This document shows, in pieces, positions 25,200 through 36,800 of a DNA stretch of 64,000 nucleotides. The notes beneath the pieces are model-generated. The model saw only the letters and a program-made list of their open reading frames with translations, did no database searches and was not told where the DNA came from. The stretch is from Phoebastria nigripes (lineage: Eukaryota; Chordata; Aves; Procellariiformes; Diomedeidae), in NCBI GenBank assembly GCA_035582835.1, contig JAYKAV010002926.1, positions 600,230 through 664,229 on the forward strand, written 5' to 3'. The translations under genes were made by a program, and so were the position numbers. Numbering within the stretch: the stretch's first letter is position 1; the number at the start of each line of letters is the position of its first letter.

Positions 25200-25335
25200 C
25201 TGAGACCCCGGATTAGCGAGGCTGTTTCCAGCCGGGGCGGCGGTGCCCGCCTGGCTGGGGCCGGGCAGGGCCGGGCCGGGCAGAGAGAGCTGCCGGCAGG
25301 CTCGGGCTGCCGGTGCCACCTTCTGGACACATGCG
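25200..25335. promoter_or_regulatory. Small GC-rich, CpG-containing patch
   Basis: About a dozen CpG dinucleotides lie in roughly 110 bases, in a window that is otherwise CpG-poor. It includes short internal repeats of GGCCGGGCAG and GGGCCGGGCC. It is too short to count as a classical CpG island and no exon is recognised next to it. A CTCF-like motif sits at its right edge. It may be a minor promoter, an insulator or an enhancer; I cannot decide. Confidence 0.4.
25313..25326 (-). promoter_or_regulatory. CTCF-binding-site-like motif
   Basis: On the minus strand this reads CCAGAAGGTGGCAC. The CTCF core consensus is CCASYAGRKGGCRS, so 13 of 14 positions agree. CTCF is the vertebrate insulator and loop-anchor protein. 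The motif lies in a GC-rich patch, which fits its usual setting. Confidence 0.5.
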
Positions 25336-28300
25336 CAAGCGTTGTTCACCTTCCCCTTGGGATGGAAGAACGCTAAGGAAAGTGTCTTCATTTCACTCCC
25401 CAGTCCTGCTTTTTTGGTTTTTCCCCCCCTTTTTAATCCATCATCATGTAGCACATAACTCAGGGGGGAGCAGCCCCAGCAGGGTGGCAGCTGCAAGACC
25501 CAAGACGGCTGCGCAGTGCATCCCTCCTTCTGTGGAAAAGTACGTACTGCAAGCTCAGAAAAATGCTCCCTCCCTTTAGCATTTCCTCTTCAAGCATCTC
25601 TGAGAAACAGCCAAGCATGGGAGAAGTAGAGACAAGACAGTAGCACTCGTCTTAAGAGAAGTCTGTGCATTTTAGGCCAGGGAGGAAGAGCAGGTGCATG
25701 CAAGGGCACCCTGGTTAACACTAGCGGCACTGTCTCAGGGTCTCACAGAGTATTAATTTCAGTACAGACTAGCCTGCAGAGAGGGGTCTGACTGGTCTTG
25801 CTGTCTGATTAGCTTCAATGGCCATGTGTGAATGCAGACATCACGAAGTCTTGCCATTTATGTCAACGGCAGTCGTGTTCTCAAAGGGAATTGTCCTCTT
25901 TAACATCCAAACCACAAACTGTTGAACGTGGTTACACCACAGGCATTACTAAGAGCAAGGCTAAGGTTAGAGAGGCCACTTCATTCTGCAAGAATCCAAA
26001 ATTATATCTCCCGCAGACAGCAGCTGCAGTTCTACCTATTTCTTACAGCTGCAGAGTGGGACCTGACCACTGTCTTCCGAGTGGCAAACAGGATGCATAC
26101 ACCCAACACAGCCTCAAAACCGGCTCGCAGAATAAGCCTGGGAACAACTCTTAGCGCAGAGAAGATGTCTCCAAGGAATGGTTTAAAGAGCACAATTAGG
26201 AGCGGCAGACCAGGAAAAGCTGTGAGGTTGGAAAGAAACATCTGAATTGGTAGAAAGCAAAAGGGAGCCAAAAGGAAGAGCTATGGGGATGATGCAGAAG
26301 GCAGGCAGCAATGGAAAGTTGCAGGCTGCAGAGCACAGCACTGCAGGCTTCTCACTGAAGACTTGTTCTTCTGCCCCAAACTAAGATGGAGCTTAAGAAA
26401 TGTAGAGTTTGAAGCTGTCAAATGGTTGCAGCAGCTGCAAGCACGCAGCATCTAAAACAACGGGCTTCAATTTAGTGGCAGCTTTTTTAGGGAATACAGT
26501 AACATGAGATGGTGGCAACAGAGACAATGGGTCATATGAAGTGCACAGGTAATGAAATGTGGTCCACGATTATACGGACGCTGCTGCACTTCTATACTGC
26601 AAATGATACTTGTTTCTATTTCAGAGACTGGGGCTCAGCAGTGACATGGAATCAGGCTGAAGGACCCATAAGGCAAATGTACAGCAATGGTAGGGTACTA
26701 TTTAATATTTTTATTTCAGAAACATAAGGTACTTTAAATATTTTTTCATTACATTTATTTTAAATCTGTCAAGCCTTCCTTTAATACGCACGTAGCTTAA
26801 TGATAAATACCAACTGTGTGGTGATTAAAGCCGCACCGCAGCTTTGATATTGCCGTGTTGCTATTATGCAACCCAGTTTCAGATGCTGACCCATCTAGGT
26901 TGTCAGTTTTTACAGTTGGACTCCACTTGAGTTTAGTCGTTGCATAGCTGGCCCAAATATATGTACTGTTACTGCTTGTTTGTGCAATGGCTTCACTGGA
27001 TTTCTTTTAATGTAGATTTATTAAAAACAGCAATAGGCTATCTTCCATAATGGTGTAATCAGGGTAACTGATGATAACGGCAGTTCACTCACGTCAAAGC
27101 ATCTAACTCCTACTGCTGCTAAGTCTCAGTTCCCATAGCTCTCCAGGAAGGACACGGACAACTCCTGTCTGAAGTAAGTTTCAGCAGCATCTGGGATTCT
27201 GAGCCCTGCAGAAAGGGATTCATAGATGCTCTTCTCTCTAGCACTGGTACTTGACAGTGTTGTATGCTTTATAACAAAGGGGGTCAGTGAAGTGCTTTTA
27301 CTCTCTTTTGGCTACTACACCGAGGAAATAGCAAGATCTCTATTTATAAATTTTATAATTTCCAGTCTGTATTGATTTTAAAAGCATCTTTAGCATGCAA
27401 GCAGCTGTTTAATGCATTTTGACCCAAAAGCAGGGCATTTGCATTTGTATTCCCACTAGAACATTTGTCCTTTCGTGTCCATGCATTAAGGCCCTGTTTA
27501 AAATCTGTCCATGTCCCTAATCTCTCTGGGGAACTTTCCCTGAATATTCAACGCTAGTCCACAGTCTGTAACAAAAGAGGGAGGAAAAAAAAGAGACAGA
27601 GAACAGTGTTTATGCATAAAGTTCAACAGCCTTTTCACGTAAAAAACATACGCACACACAAAAGCACCTCAACTACAGAGCCTGGCATTTCCACAGCAAA
27701 GATCTGACAGTGTGTGCAGTTTTTCAAGTTAACTAATTTACAATAAGGGCATAAGGCATCTGAGCTCCAGATGCACTCATTCAGGCAGCCAGGGCCATAA
27801 ATAAAATAGAAAAGAATGCTCTGACTCTAACACGGGTTTTACAGAGATGTGTTGAAGGCCTAGCAGATGGGTTTTGCTGTCTCAGCTTTTACCTGTGTAA
27901 CAAAGTAGATGCATAAAGCTGCTTACTGGCTCCTTCAATTCAAAACCTTTGCATTTGCTCCCATATGCTCCTGTGAAGATACAGCTAACAAACAATGAGC
28001 AAAATCCTACCCCCCAGGGAACCTGATGGCAAAACTCCCACTGGCCCCAGCAGGCTCTGAGTGTTGCTCAACATAAATGCAATTGGCTGAACTTGACTAA
28101 CAGCATAACCAATACTGTAATCAAATTTGTATTCTTTCATCTACAAATTTGCCACCCTAATGCTGCCCCTGGTGCTGCTGTTGCCCCGTGGTTCTCGCAG
28201 AAGAGCAAAACCAGCGACACAGCTGCTGCCACCAAAACTGGGCTCTCTGCAGCCTCAGCCCATGCTGACAAGCAGCTCTCTTCCATGGAGGAGTGAGAAA

Positions 28301-28658
28301 TCCTCTCTTGAATTAGGACAACGTATCAAAACATTTTATCATACCATTAACTTCGTTTTGCTCAATCTACGTGCTATTCTAACACAGTTCTTACAAAGCA
28401 GAAAACTGGAATCTTGTATTTGAAAGACAGCATATCAGATAGCAGAAATTTCTGATTTTCAAAAAAGTTCGCCAGTTGAGAAATGAGTTTTTTCCCTCAC
28501 AAAGAGACTTCTTCATCATCCTCATCATCCAGTCTAGCTTTCATAAACATCTGAGTATTCTTTTTGAAGCCAGTCCGCTGTTTGGACAGATGGCATGGAA
28601 ATTTTACAGTTCATTTCATCCCTGATGCCTACAGTTAATGCTAACTGTTAATAATGGG

Positions 28659-28705
28659 ATACACACACGGATACATATACAAACACACATGCATATACAG
28701 ACATG
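28659..28705. repeat. Impure CA/TA-rich alternating tract
   Basis: The stretch is mostly alternating purine and pyrimidine (ACACACAC, ATACATATAC, ACACACATGCATATAC). It is a degenerate simple repeat. Confidence 0.6.
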
Positions 28706-30217
28706 CTAAGAGAAGAAAACATTTCTGACGTGTTCTGATAAGGGAATTAAATTGGCGAATGCAGATTCCTGAGCTCAACACATACTAGAAGTACATCCCT
28801 AAAACTGTATATTTGGCTGACTTTAGGAAAAATTGTGCACTGTGAACAACTAAGCAACGCTTCCTAGTTTAGTATTTCTGGAAAATCAATTCCTCTGTGT
28901 CTCTCTTAAGCCTTACCAAAATACATCTGCTTACCTGTACTACCTAGTTTTAAAATATAACCATTTGGGTGGCCATATTCAGTTTGGTTTCTGTGGATAG
29001 TCACTGTTTGCCGCACTTGGCTCTGATCTGCAGGTCTCAGATCCTCTTGCCAGAAATACATGCAGCAATTTAAAGGTATGTTTGACTCATTCCATTTCAT
29101 AACCAGGGAATACTTTTTTCCTCTCAAGATTCTGGATTTAAAACCGAAATTCCCAGCATTGAGGACAGGGAGATGACAGGGTGAGGAACACCCAGTCTGA
29201 TACTCCCTAAGACCAAAGCCTGCATCAGGAGGAAGCAACAGGGGCAACCCCAGGGATGGGAGCTAGAACAGGCAGTACAGGGAACAGGCACCAAGGGAGT
29301 TGCCAGACTAATGCATGGCTTACCCATGGTTGGGTATGTCCTTCCAGATCCCGCCTTAAGAAGCAACACTTGACTCAAGCAGCTCTTGCAACCTGGGCTC
29401 CGGTCATCTTTCTCAGTACCTTGGCTCAGTCCCTCCCCACAGTCTCCATCCCTGCCTACTCTCAGGGGCGCCCCTGTAATGCACCCCAGCTTCCAGTCAA
29501 AGCACTGCTTTGTAATACAGTTTAGGGAAAGACGGAGGAAGAAGAAGAGAATAAACATATTTGAGGACTGATGACTCAGACTAACTAGAGAATGCACTTA
29601 AAGCAGGTTTGTTTCATCAATGGCAGTGCTCTGCTGTTTGCTTTACCCCTTTTAGACTGGGTCATCTCAATTCTTTTTCTCCATTGAATGGTGACATAAC
29701 TAAGTGGCTAGGAGGAAGCTGTCTCACCTATCATAAAAGCACAGTATGCAGTAATCATAGGAGGCTACTGTTCAAGACAAAGCCATGAACTCCACTTTTA
29801 AGAATGTGCTGGGCTGTAATTCTGAAGAATGCATTTATTAGCAAACTCCTGTTTTTATAAGCTGCAAATCAAGACAGAGCTCCCTTCAGCACTCGACCGG
29901 CTTTATGAATCATGAGCCCTGCAGTGCATTGCTATGAGACTTTGCTTTAGAAATAAAATTGTTTGTTCAACAGCAGAACATCCCAGTTCAGCCTTCTCTT
30001 TCCACAACTGCTGCTTAGTCTCAAACCAGAATGAAACAGCTCTGGAATTACACATGCACTTAAGGTCCTCTTAGTATCTACCAGATTCAGTATAAAAGCA
30101 TCATGGTGAGTTTCTAAGTCTGACATCTGGTTAATTAAGCAACATTTTCAATATCTGGCTACTTTGCAAAACTATGCAGCTAAGTAAAACAGGTCTAGCG
30201 CAGAGTCGGTCATGTGA

Positions 30218-30258
30218 TTTTTTTTTTTTTTTTTTTTTTTTGGGGGGTGGGGGTGGGT
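30218..30258. repeat. T24 run followed by a G-rich stretch
   Basis: Twenty-four T (30218-30241) are followed directly by GGGGGGTGGGGGTGGGTG. The G part has three clear G-tracts, one short of a canonical quadruplex. Confidence 0.9.
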
Positions 30259-32894
30259 GCTAGAGGTTTCCCAGATATCCCTTATTTCAAAGCAGGAAAA
30301 AAAACAATGGCCAGCTCTGTACCAAACCACAGGTCAATAGATTTCAATGGTCCAAGGTTAAAATTGGCCTCCAGCTAGCTGTACAGACTTGTCCCACAGG
30401 TATTAAACAGGAAACTTTTAAAGCTTAAAAATAGTTACAGTTATGTGACTTATTCTTGTAAAAGGATTTTTATCATGTACATGAAGACTAGAAGCATTCC
30501 TCCTTTGAAATGTTTGTGTGTGACACTTCCTCTGTAGCACAGCAAGTCTGTGTTTTTCTCTCTTGCACGGGCTGTGGGTTGAGTTTTGTTTTGCTATTTT
30601 GTCCTTTTTTTCTTTCACAAATCAAGCTGTCAGCAGCATGGGAAGTAAATCTGTAACTGGGACACGTAAGAACTCTGTTCTGAGACTGCATTGCTGCCCC
30701 CAGTAAAGTCATCCTTGGAAACAAGAGCACTTGAGAATATCTTAGCACACAGTGAAAGGCTTTTCGCTATGGTTTATTTAGCTGAAAAGGAAAAAACATA
30801 ATTCAAGTAAAAAACCCCAGAGATTAGAGATGCTAAAAGTATGTGGTCTCTGTTGAGCTTCCTGCTACTGCAGGCCACAACCTCTAAAGAGCACTGTGTT
30901 TGAATATCCGCTTTGGTGGGCACAACTCTTTTGGGCTGGGAGATAAACCTAGTTTTCTTGGACTGATATGAAAGCTAAACAATAATATATGCTCCTCTCC
31001 TACTACCACAACCACTCCCAAAGCTAAGGGAGTCCAGCCCAACACCAAAGGGCCATGCTGAGCACAGCTGGTTGCTACACAAATTGCTTTAGCCTGCTAT
31101 TAACTTCTTCCTCTGCTCCTTACTCACTGCCCTGTATCACAGCTAGTAGCTGTACTCTCCACATGTCCAGCCTCCATCCCCAGCAGGTCCATCCCATCTG
31201 TCCCCAGATGCCACATCTAGCCACCACTTCCCAGGTGGCCCAGTTTACCTAACCTTGATCTCCTGCTGGGCCCTGGAGCCTATCTCCACTGTCAGATGCA
31301 TCGTGCTCAACCAGCCCAGCTATGTAATTAGCAGTGCAGCTGCACAGCCACCAACCTGCTAGTACTCATGTGGCAGACCACTTCTTGGCAACTATTAATC
31401 ATATATTGCATAAGAAACAGTCCCTTAACGCAGGCTAGTCTTTCCACTCCTGAACCATGTAAAGGACATAAAAGCTTTTGGCCATGCAGAAAAGTGAACA
31501 AAGTGAGCAATAATTAACTCTCATGACTACAAAGGCTACAACTTCGGCACTTGCAAAGGGGATCAGAGGCAGCTGAGCTGAGTAAGAACTGTAGCAGAAC
31601 AAGTATTTGCCTGGGAGCAAACACTGTCAGAGTGCTTATTTTAGAATGAATAGTCATGTTAGTTAACTAGAGCTAACTACTGAACAAATAGCTCACGTTA
31701 CAGCATACCGAGGTACACTAGATGCATCCTTTGATCTACTGACTGACAGACCTACTGCAGTGTTCTTTTTTTCAGAAATTGAAAAAAAACCAATTTATCC
31801 TTCATAGCTGGTTCTGGTTTTTGGTACAGAGTCTTTTCACAGATTAATAGGAACGAAACTTGTATGAAAAAGGAACCTAAAATGGACTTACTCATTGCAG
31901 CATGAGATATTTACATTCAGCGTGAGCATGTGGTTTGCAAAGAAAAAAAGAGCAACCAAATTAAAAGTTTTTCTGTAAATCAACATGTATGACTGTTAAC
32001 CCCTTACTCATACCTCCGTCAGGACAGGCAAGCTTTGGTGCACTACATGCCCTTGTTGTTTCTGACCTTTTAACACAACTGCAGCCTCTCAGCATCAGGA
32101 TTTGGCCTGCTATTCAGTGGCATACTATGTAGCCTGCCACACCCTACGTGCCACTTACTTAAAATACCAGTGTGAACAACGACTATGACTCCCATGGTCT
32201 TCAAGAAGTAGGGGAAGAGAGCTCTTTTTTTGGGAGTGTTTTTTAAGGCAGCCAAAATTCATCCTGAAAATTACAAGTAAAATGTGTTCTGATTATCACC
32301 ATGCAAGTAAACACATCTCATCTGCAAACACACATGAATTTGATGAGTAAAAGTTTCTTTTTTACATGAACTGCTTTACACTGATCATAAACTTAAGGGA
32401 TTTGACAGGGATTAAAGATTCACTTGTCAGCTGCTANGTCCTTTAATAAGCTTCTTAACATCTATACTGACAGAAGCAGCGTGTCCCCAATTTAGCAAAA
32501 CAGCCTATCTCTGTCCAGGTTTCACTGCAGCTCTGGAGGTCTGGAAAAAGTATTAAATGTAGTGAGTCTTCTGCCCCCTTTAGGGAAATAATCTACTAAA
32601 TAGATTTTCCTCAGACCCAGCTTTTGTGGAATGGACAATAAAAGTATTAACTTAATTTCCAGGAACTGCACAAAGTGTGTGTGGCTCTTCATGCTCTATT
32701 GAGGAGAAATTCATGTACCAAAAACCCGTGTTGTGCTCTGCTATGTCCCGTTCTCATACCTCCTGCCTTAGTTCAGGTCCACAGCAAGCTTCTTCCTCAA
32801 GGCTTATTCAGCTCGGTAAGGACGGCTTGCTTGTAAAGCACTTGACAGCAGCTAGGGGTTCCCTGCCACGGGCAACGCAGCTGCTGACGGTCTA

Positions 32895-32975
32895 ACTCAG
32901 CCAAGCCATCTTAATCCCTGTTTTGCACTCTCACCTGTAACATGGAGATGAAAAAATTCTTTCACCTTTTCAGCT
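32895..32975 (+). repeat. Possible MIR/L3-like remnant
   Basis: CACCTGTAACATGGAGATGA, preceded by CTTAATCCCTGTTTTGCACTC, follows the order of the MIR/L3 core (taacctctctgtgcctcagtttccccatctgtaaaatggggat). It is heavily diverged. Confidence 0.3.
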
Positions 32976-33794
32976 AAATATTTTTTTACTTTTTAAATGG
33001 TACGTACGCTCCTTAGGACAGAGGGTCGACCACATGCTTATCCAGAACCGAGCACAAATCACCCTTTGCTTTAATTCTTTGGGATCTCTGGATAAGAATC
33101 ACCCCCTAAGATGTTAAACAGCTTTTTTTAAAGTTCAAACCAACTGTAAAGCAGACCAGGCAGATTCTCACTTTCGGCCCTTAGGTTTATCTGGTTTCCA
33201 TCCTCCTGTCTTTCTATGCTCTGGGCAATTCCAGGCAAGTTTCTTGCCGGTGTCTTACACTTGTTTTGTGCCATCTTGCACTTCTGGAGCCATGCAAGTA
33301 AGGAACTGTAATAACAATACTAACTGCTCAGCTTAGACAGGACATAGCTATTTTTATTGGATTACTTTTCTGGCACAGCACTTAAAGCACCAAATGATTT
33401 GACACCTGTAATTTTATACTTGGAATAACACAAGGTATTCATACTTCTTTTGTAATGTAAGATAAAAGCAAACACTACATATCTTCTCATTCCAGTGCTG
33501 CTGTCTGGCAGCTATTTGCCTAAGGAAAAAAAAGTACTGTTACATTACAGAATATGTGGAAAAGTAAAAGCTATGGAAAAAAAATCATTAAATAGCTAAC
33601 TTATTCCCCTGCTAGCACTAGATTGCTCCCTGCAGCATGTTTTAGAGTGTTTTGTCCAGTCTGGTTTTACAAGTTTCACATTACTTTCATTTATATCTTT
33701 AATACAGCGCTGAGTCCAATGCGGTTTGGTGCTGCTTATTTTCCTTGTCTTTCAACTAGAAGACTCAGTGCTAGACCAGCTGTTCATATAGAGT

Positions 33795-33868
33795 CGGCTC
33801 CAAAACTCCTGAAAAAAATCTGGAGTCTTTCCACTGACTTCAACAGGCTTTGGATCAGGCTCACGAAA
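33795..33868. repeat. Ancient sauropsid dispersed repeat remnant
   Basis: The sequence GGCTCCAAAACTCCTG... TCTTTCCACTGACTTCAACA GGCTTTGGATCAGGCTC follows an old repeat common in turtles, crocodilians and birds with the core 'ttccattgacttcaatgggctttggatcaggcc'. About 60 bases agree by eye. The family name is not known to me. Confidence 0.55.
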
Positions 33869-36800
33869 AGACGGCGAATACATTTCATGTAAGACTAAGC
33901 AGGTTACAGTCAGCAAAGTATAAAGAGGATTAGCTGTGTACAATCCAAAGGCATATTACTCTGCGTGCTTCTGAAACAACTGGCTAACACACTTGCGCTT
34001 TCACAGAGAGAAAGGGTCAGATTTGTTTCTGGTGCACTGCCACTAAGTCAACGCCACCATGCCAGGAACAAATTTGATCTGGAATCTGCCCTGTTAGCCT
34101 CATTACAACTGGGATTTTCCTAAACTGGAGGTGAGGAAATTTATCTTCTAAAAATGTAAAAACAATAAGCAAATGCTTTCTGCATTCCAGTTGAAGTTTA
34201 GGTCTTTAGAGAGACCCCTATGGAATGAATATCAGGACAAACACAATGGGTTTTGTCTCTTTCCTCTGTCAGGAAAGGATGGACCCTCTTTCTTCTTCAG
34301 AACCTGAAATGGGTCATATTTGGTTTAAAAGACATATACTTAGACCTTCACTTTCTGTCACCAAAACAGATGGGCAGCCCCAAACCGCTAATTTGCGCAT
34401 ATTTTACAGAGCACTGATACTTCAACACACACACACTGTGTATGCTTTGAGTGCATACGACTTCTGAAGGCTGGAACGCCTTTTATCAGGAATTATTTTA
34501 TCAGCGGGGGATTCATTCTGAACAATACAATCAAACGAAGACAGTGGTGTGCGGTTGTTCTTCACACCCTTTCAAAGTTCACAGCAAACCATGTCGGAGT
34601 TAGTGATGTTCTCAGCCGCTGAGAATGCTTTAATCAACCAGACTTTTTTTCGGCTCCCTCTATTCCCTACGGACAGGGGACTTCATGGCACTGCTTTGTT
34701 GTACGATGTGTACAGTTATAACCTACGCTAAAAGTATGCCATTAATGAACGAACACTGGGTGTGTGTGTCAAGCAGATGAGAATGTTCTTTTGATCTTCT
34801 GCGCTCCACCACTGTGGCAGACGGATGTCTAAATTGCTTTATTAATGTGCTGAAGTATTCCATCATTTCTCAAACAATACTGCAGGAATAATCAGAATTT
34901 CATCATGTTTTGGTTTTCTGCTCTTACAGCTCAAATCTAGCTGGATGTTATGCAGTAGGGAAAAAACTGATGGGTTTTTTTATTTATTAATTTTCCAGGG
35001 GGTTGGGAGGAATATATCATGTGCTTGACACTCTCTGAGGCAGCCAACAGAAGCTTCTCAAATTTCTGTTTAATTTCAAAGCCGTTTCCACACAATATGG
35101 GAGCTGTATTTAGCTTTAGGTACAATTTCGAAACTAGTTCAAGGGAGCAAGACAAGGGATTCAAAGCTTTTTTTGAGGATACCTTAGAATCAGAATAAGC
35201 ATGTTTAAAAAGCAAAGAGGTTTCTGAACTTGATGATAGCAATGCTTTTAGCCTCCAACATATGAATAGCTGGGGAAAAACAAATAACCCAACTGGTTTG
35301 AGGCCACAGAAGCATATTAAAGAAAGTTTATATGCAATTGCCTGTAAGACCATGACGTAGAAAATCCTTCATAACCATTCCAAAAAAATGATTCTTATGT
35401 GGTGGTGTGACAAAAACTGTGAATCCACCCAAATTTCCTCAGATTGAATGACATAGCTATAAATGACAAGAGGGAGAGAAAAAGAGGCAAAGTAGGGCCT
35501 CTGTTCTGTAAAAGAAAGAAATCAAACTACCGCTTCACAGGCAGCTAAGCTGATCTAACAAGTCACTGTTGCAAAAGTGCGAGGTCAAGTCTCTCAATCT
35601 CCCAGCCTCCCAGTTGCACTTGCAGCAGCTCGGGTACTCCTCTGATCCTTTACCTTGTATCTGTCATTTAGTCAGCTGATTTACCTCGCTATTCCAGAGA
35701 AAGCTATCCACCTTTTTGCTATTTTTCTTCCAGGCTAATAGGTCAAAGTGGTTAATGGAGGGATCCAAGACATGCCAGAACCAGCACAAGGTAAGCAGCA
35801 GGATGACCAAGAGCAAGGACTGCTGGGAGGGCAAAGGACTGGGGACTGCCACCTCTCTCTTCTGGCAGTAGCAAACTGTGAAATTGTCTCAGGGTGTCTC
35901 ATGGAAGCACTGTCTTAGTGCAAGGACTTGTCATTAGAAGGGAAGGGGGAATCAAAGGGAGAAGTGGAACAAGTATGGGTCCTGATCATTGTTGCTTTGG
36001 AGGAGTGTGGATATAAGGATGCAAACTAGAGGGGTAGGAATGCCATATGTCTGCAGAGGATTTCATGGGTAGAAAAAAGTATGTGCATATGCAGCAGCTG
36101 CAGCACACCCAGGAGCTAGGGGATGTATAATCTACATGCAAATAACTGCCTAGTTCCCCATGAAAGCATGGGGCTGACTGCACAGAGTCTTAGTAGCTGC
36201 ACAATATGTCTACATCAAGTCTGCTCTTTCTGAAGAGTTTTGCACTTACTGTGCATGGCTGGACAGCACAGCACACACGTAGAGCTGCTTCTGCTAGGCT
36301 GCTTCATGTTCTGTAACTGCAGTGCATGCTCAGAGTGCTAATGTCCAGAGTTTCCAGACATGCAGCAACTAGTTCAGAAGTGTCTGCTCCCTACAGCTAC
36401 CAGACATCCGGAACGCCCAGACAAATTTATGAAGTCCTCAAAATCTGCCTAAATGTGATTTCCAGGCGGAAAGAGTAAATGTGTCTGGGAAAAGGAAGCC
36501 TGCAACATCCAGAAGGTCCTTCGCTACCTGTAGAAAAGCAAACATAGGACAACAGAAGTTTAGGAACGCCTGTTCTGATGAACTGAAGGCAGGGCTGGAG
36601 CCCAAGTCTCAACTTCTTCACCTGTCTTCTCTACTGACTTGATTTACCNTAACTCCATTTTACAACAAATTTGAGAGGACATGCTTTCACGTAATGGAAA
36701 TATGAGAGGTGTCTTGCAGTTCAGCTTCACAAATATTCCTGTTACTGTGGCCATTACAAAAGCTGCATAAGGAACTTACTTCANGTCTAGACACCCATGA

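Larger units (their letters stand above)
25336..32894. other. Non-coding stretch, no gene recognised
   Basis: A candidate regulatory block at 26780-26885 combines TTTAATACG, CTTAATGATAAAT, GTGTGGTGATTAAAG, ACCGCAGCTTTGATAT and ATTATGCAAC (homeodomain-, RUNX- and TCF-like words). Another AT-rich block lies at 29810-29965. An alternating CA/TA-rich tract is at 28659-28705 and a T run of 24 at 30218-30241. Single N at 32437. No exon is recognised. Confidence 0.5.

Noticed and set aside
30242..30258. G-quadruplex
   Set aside because: There are only three separate G-tracts where four are needed.
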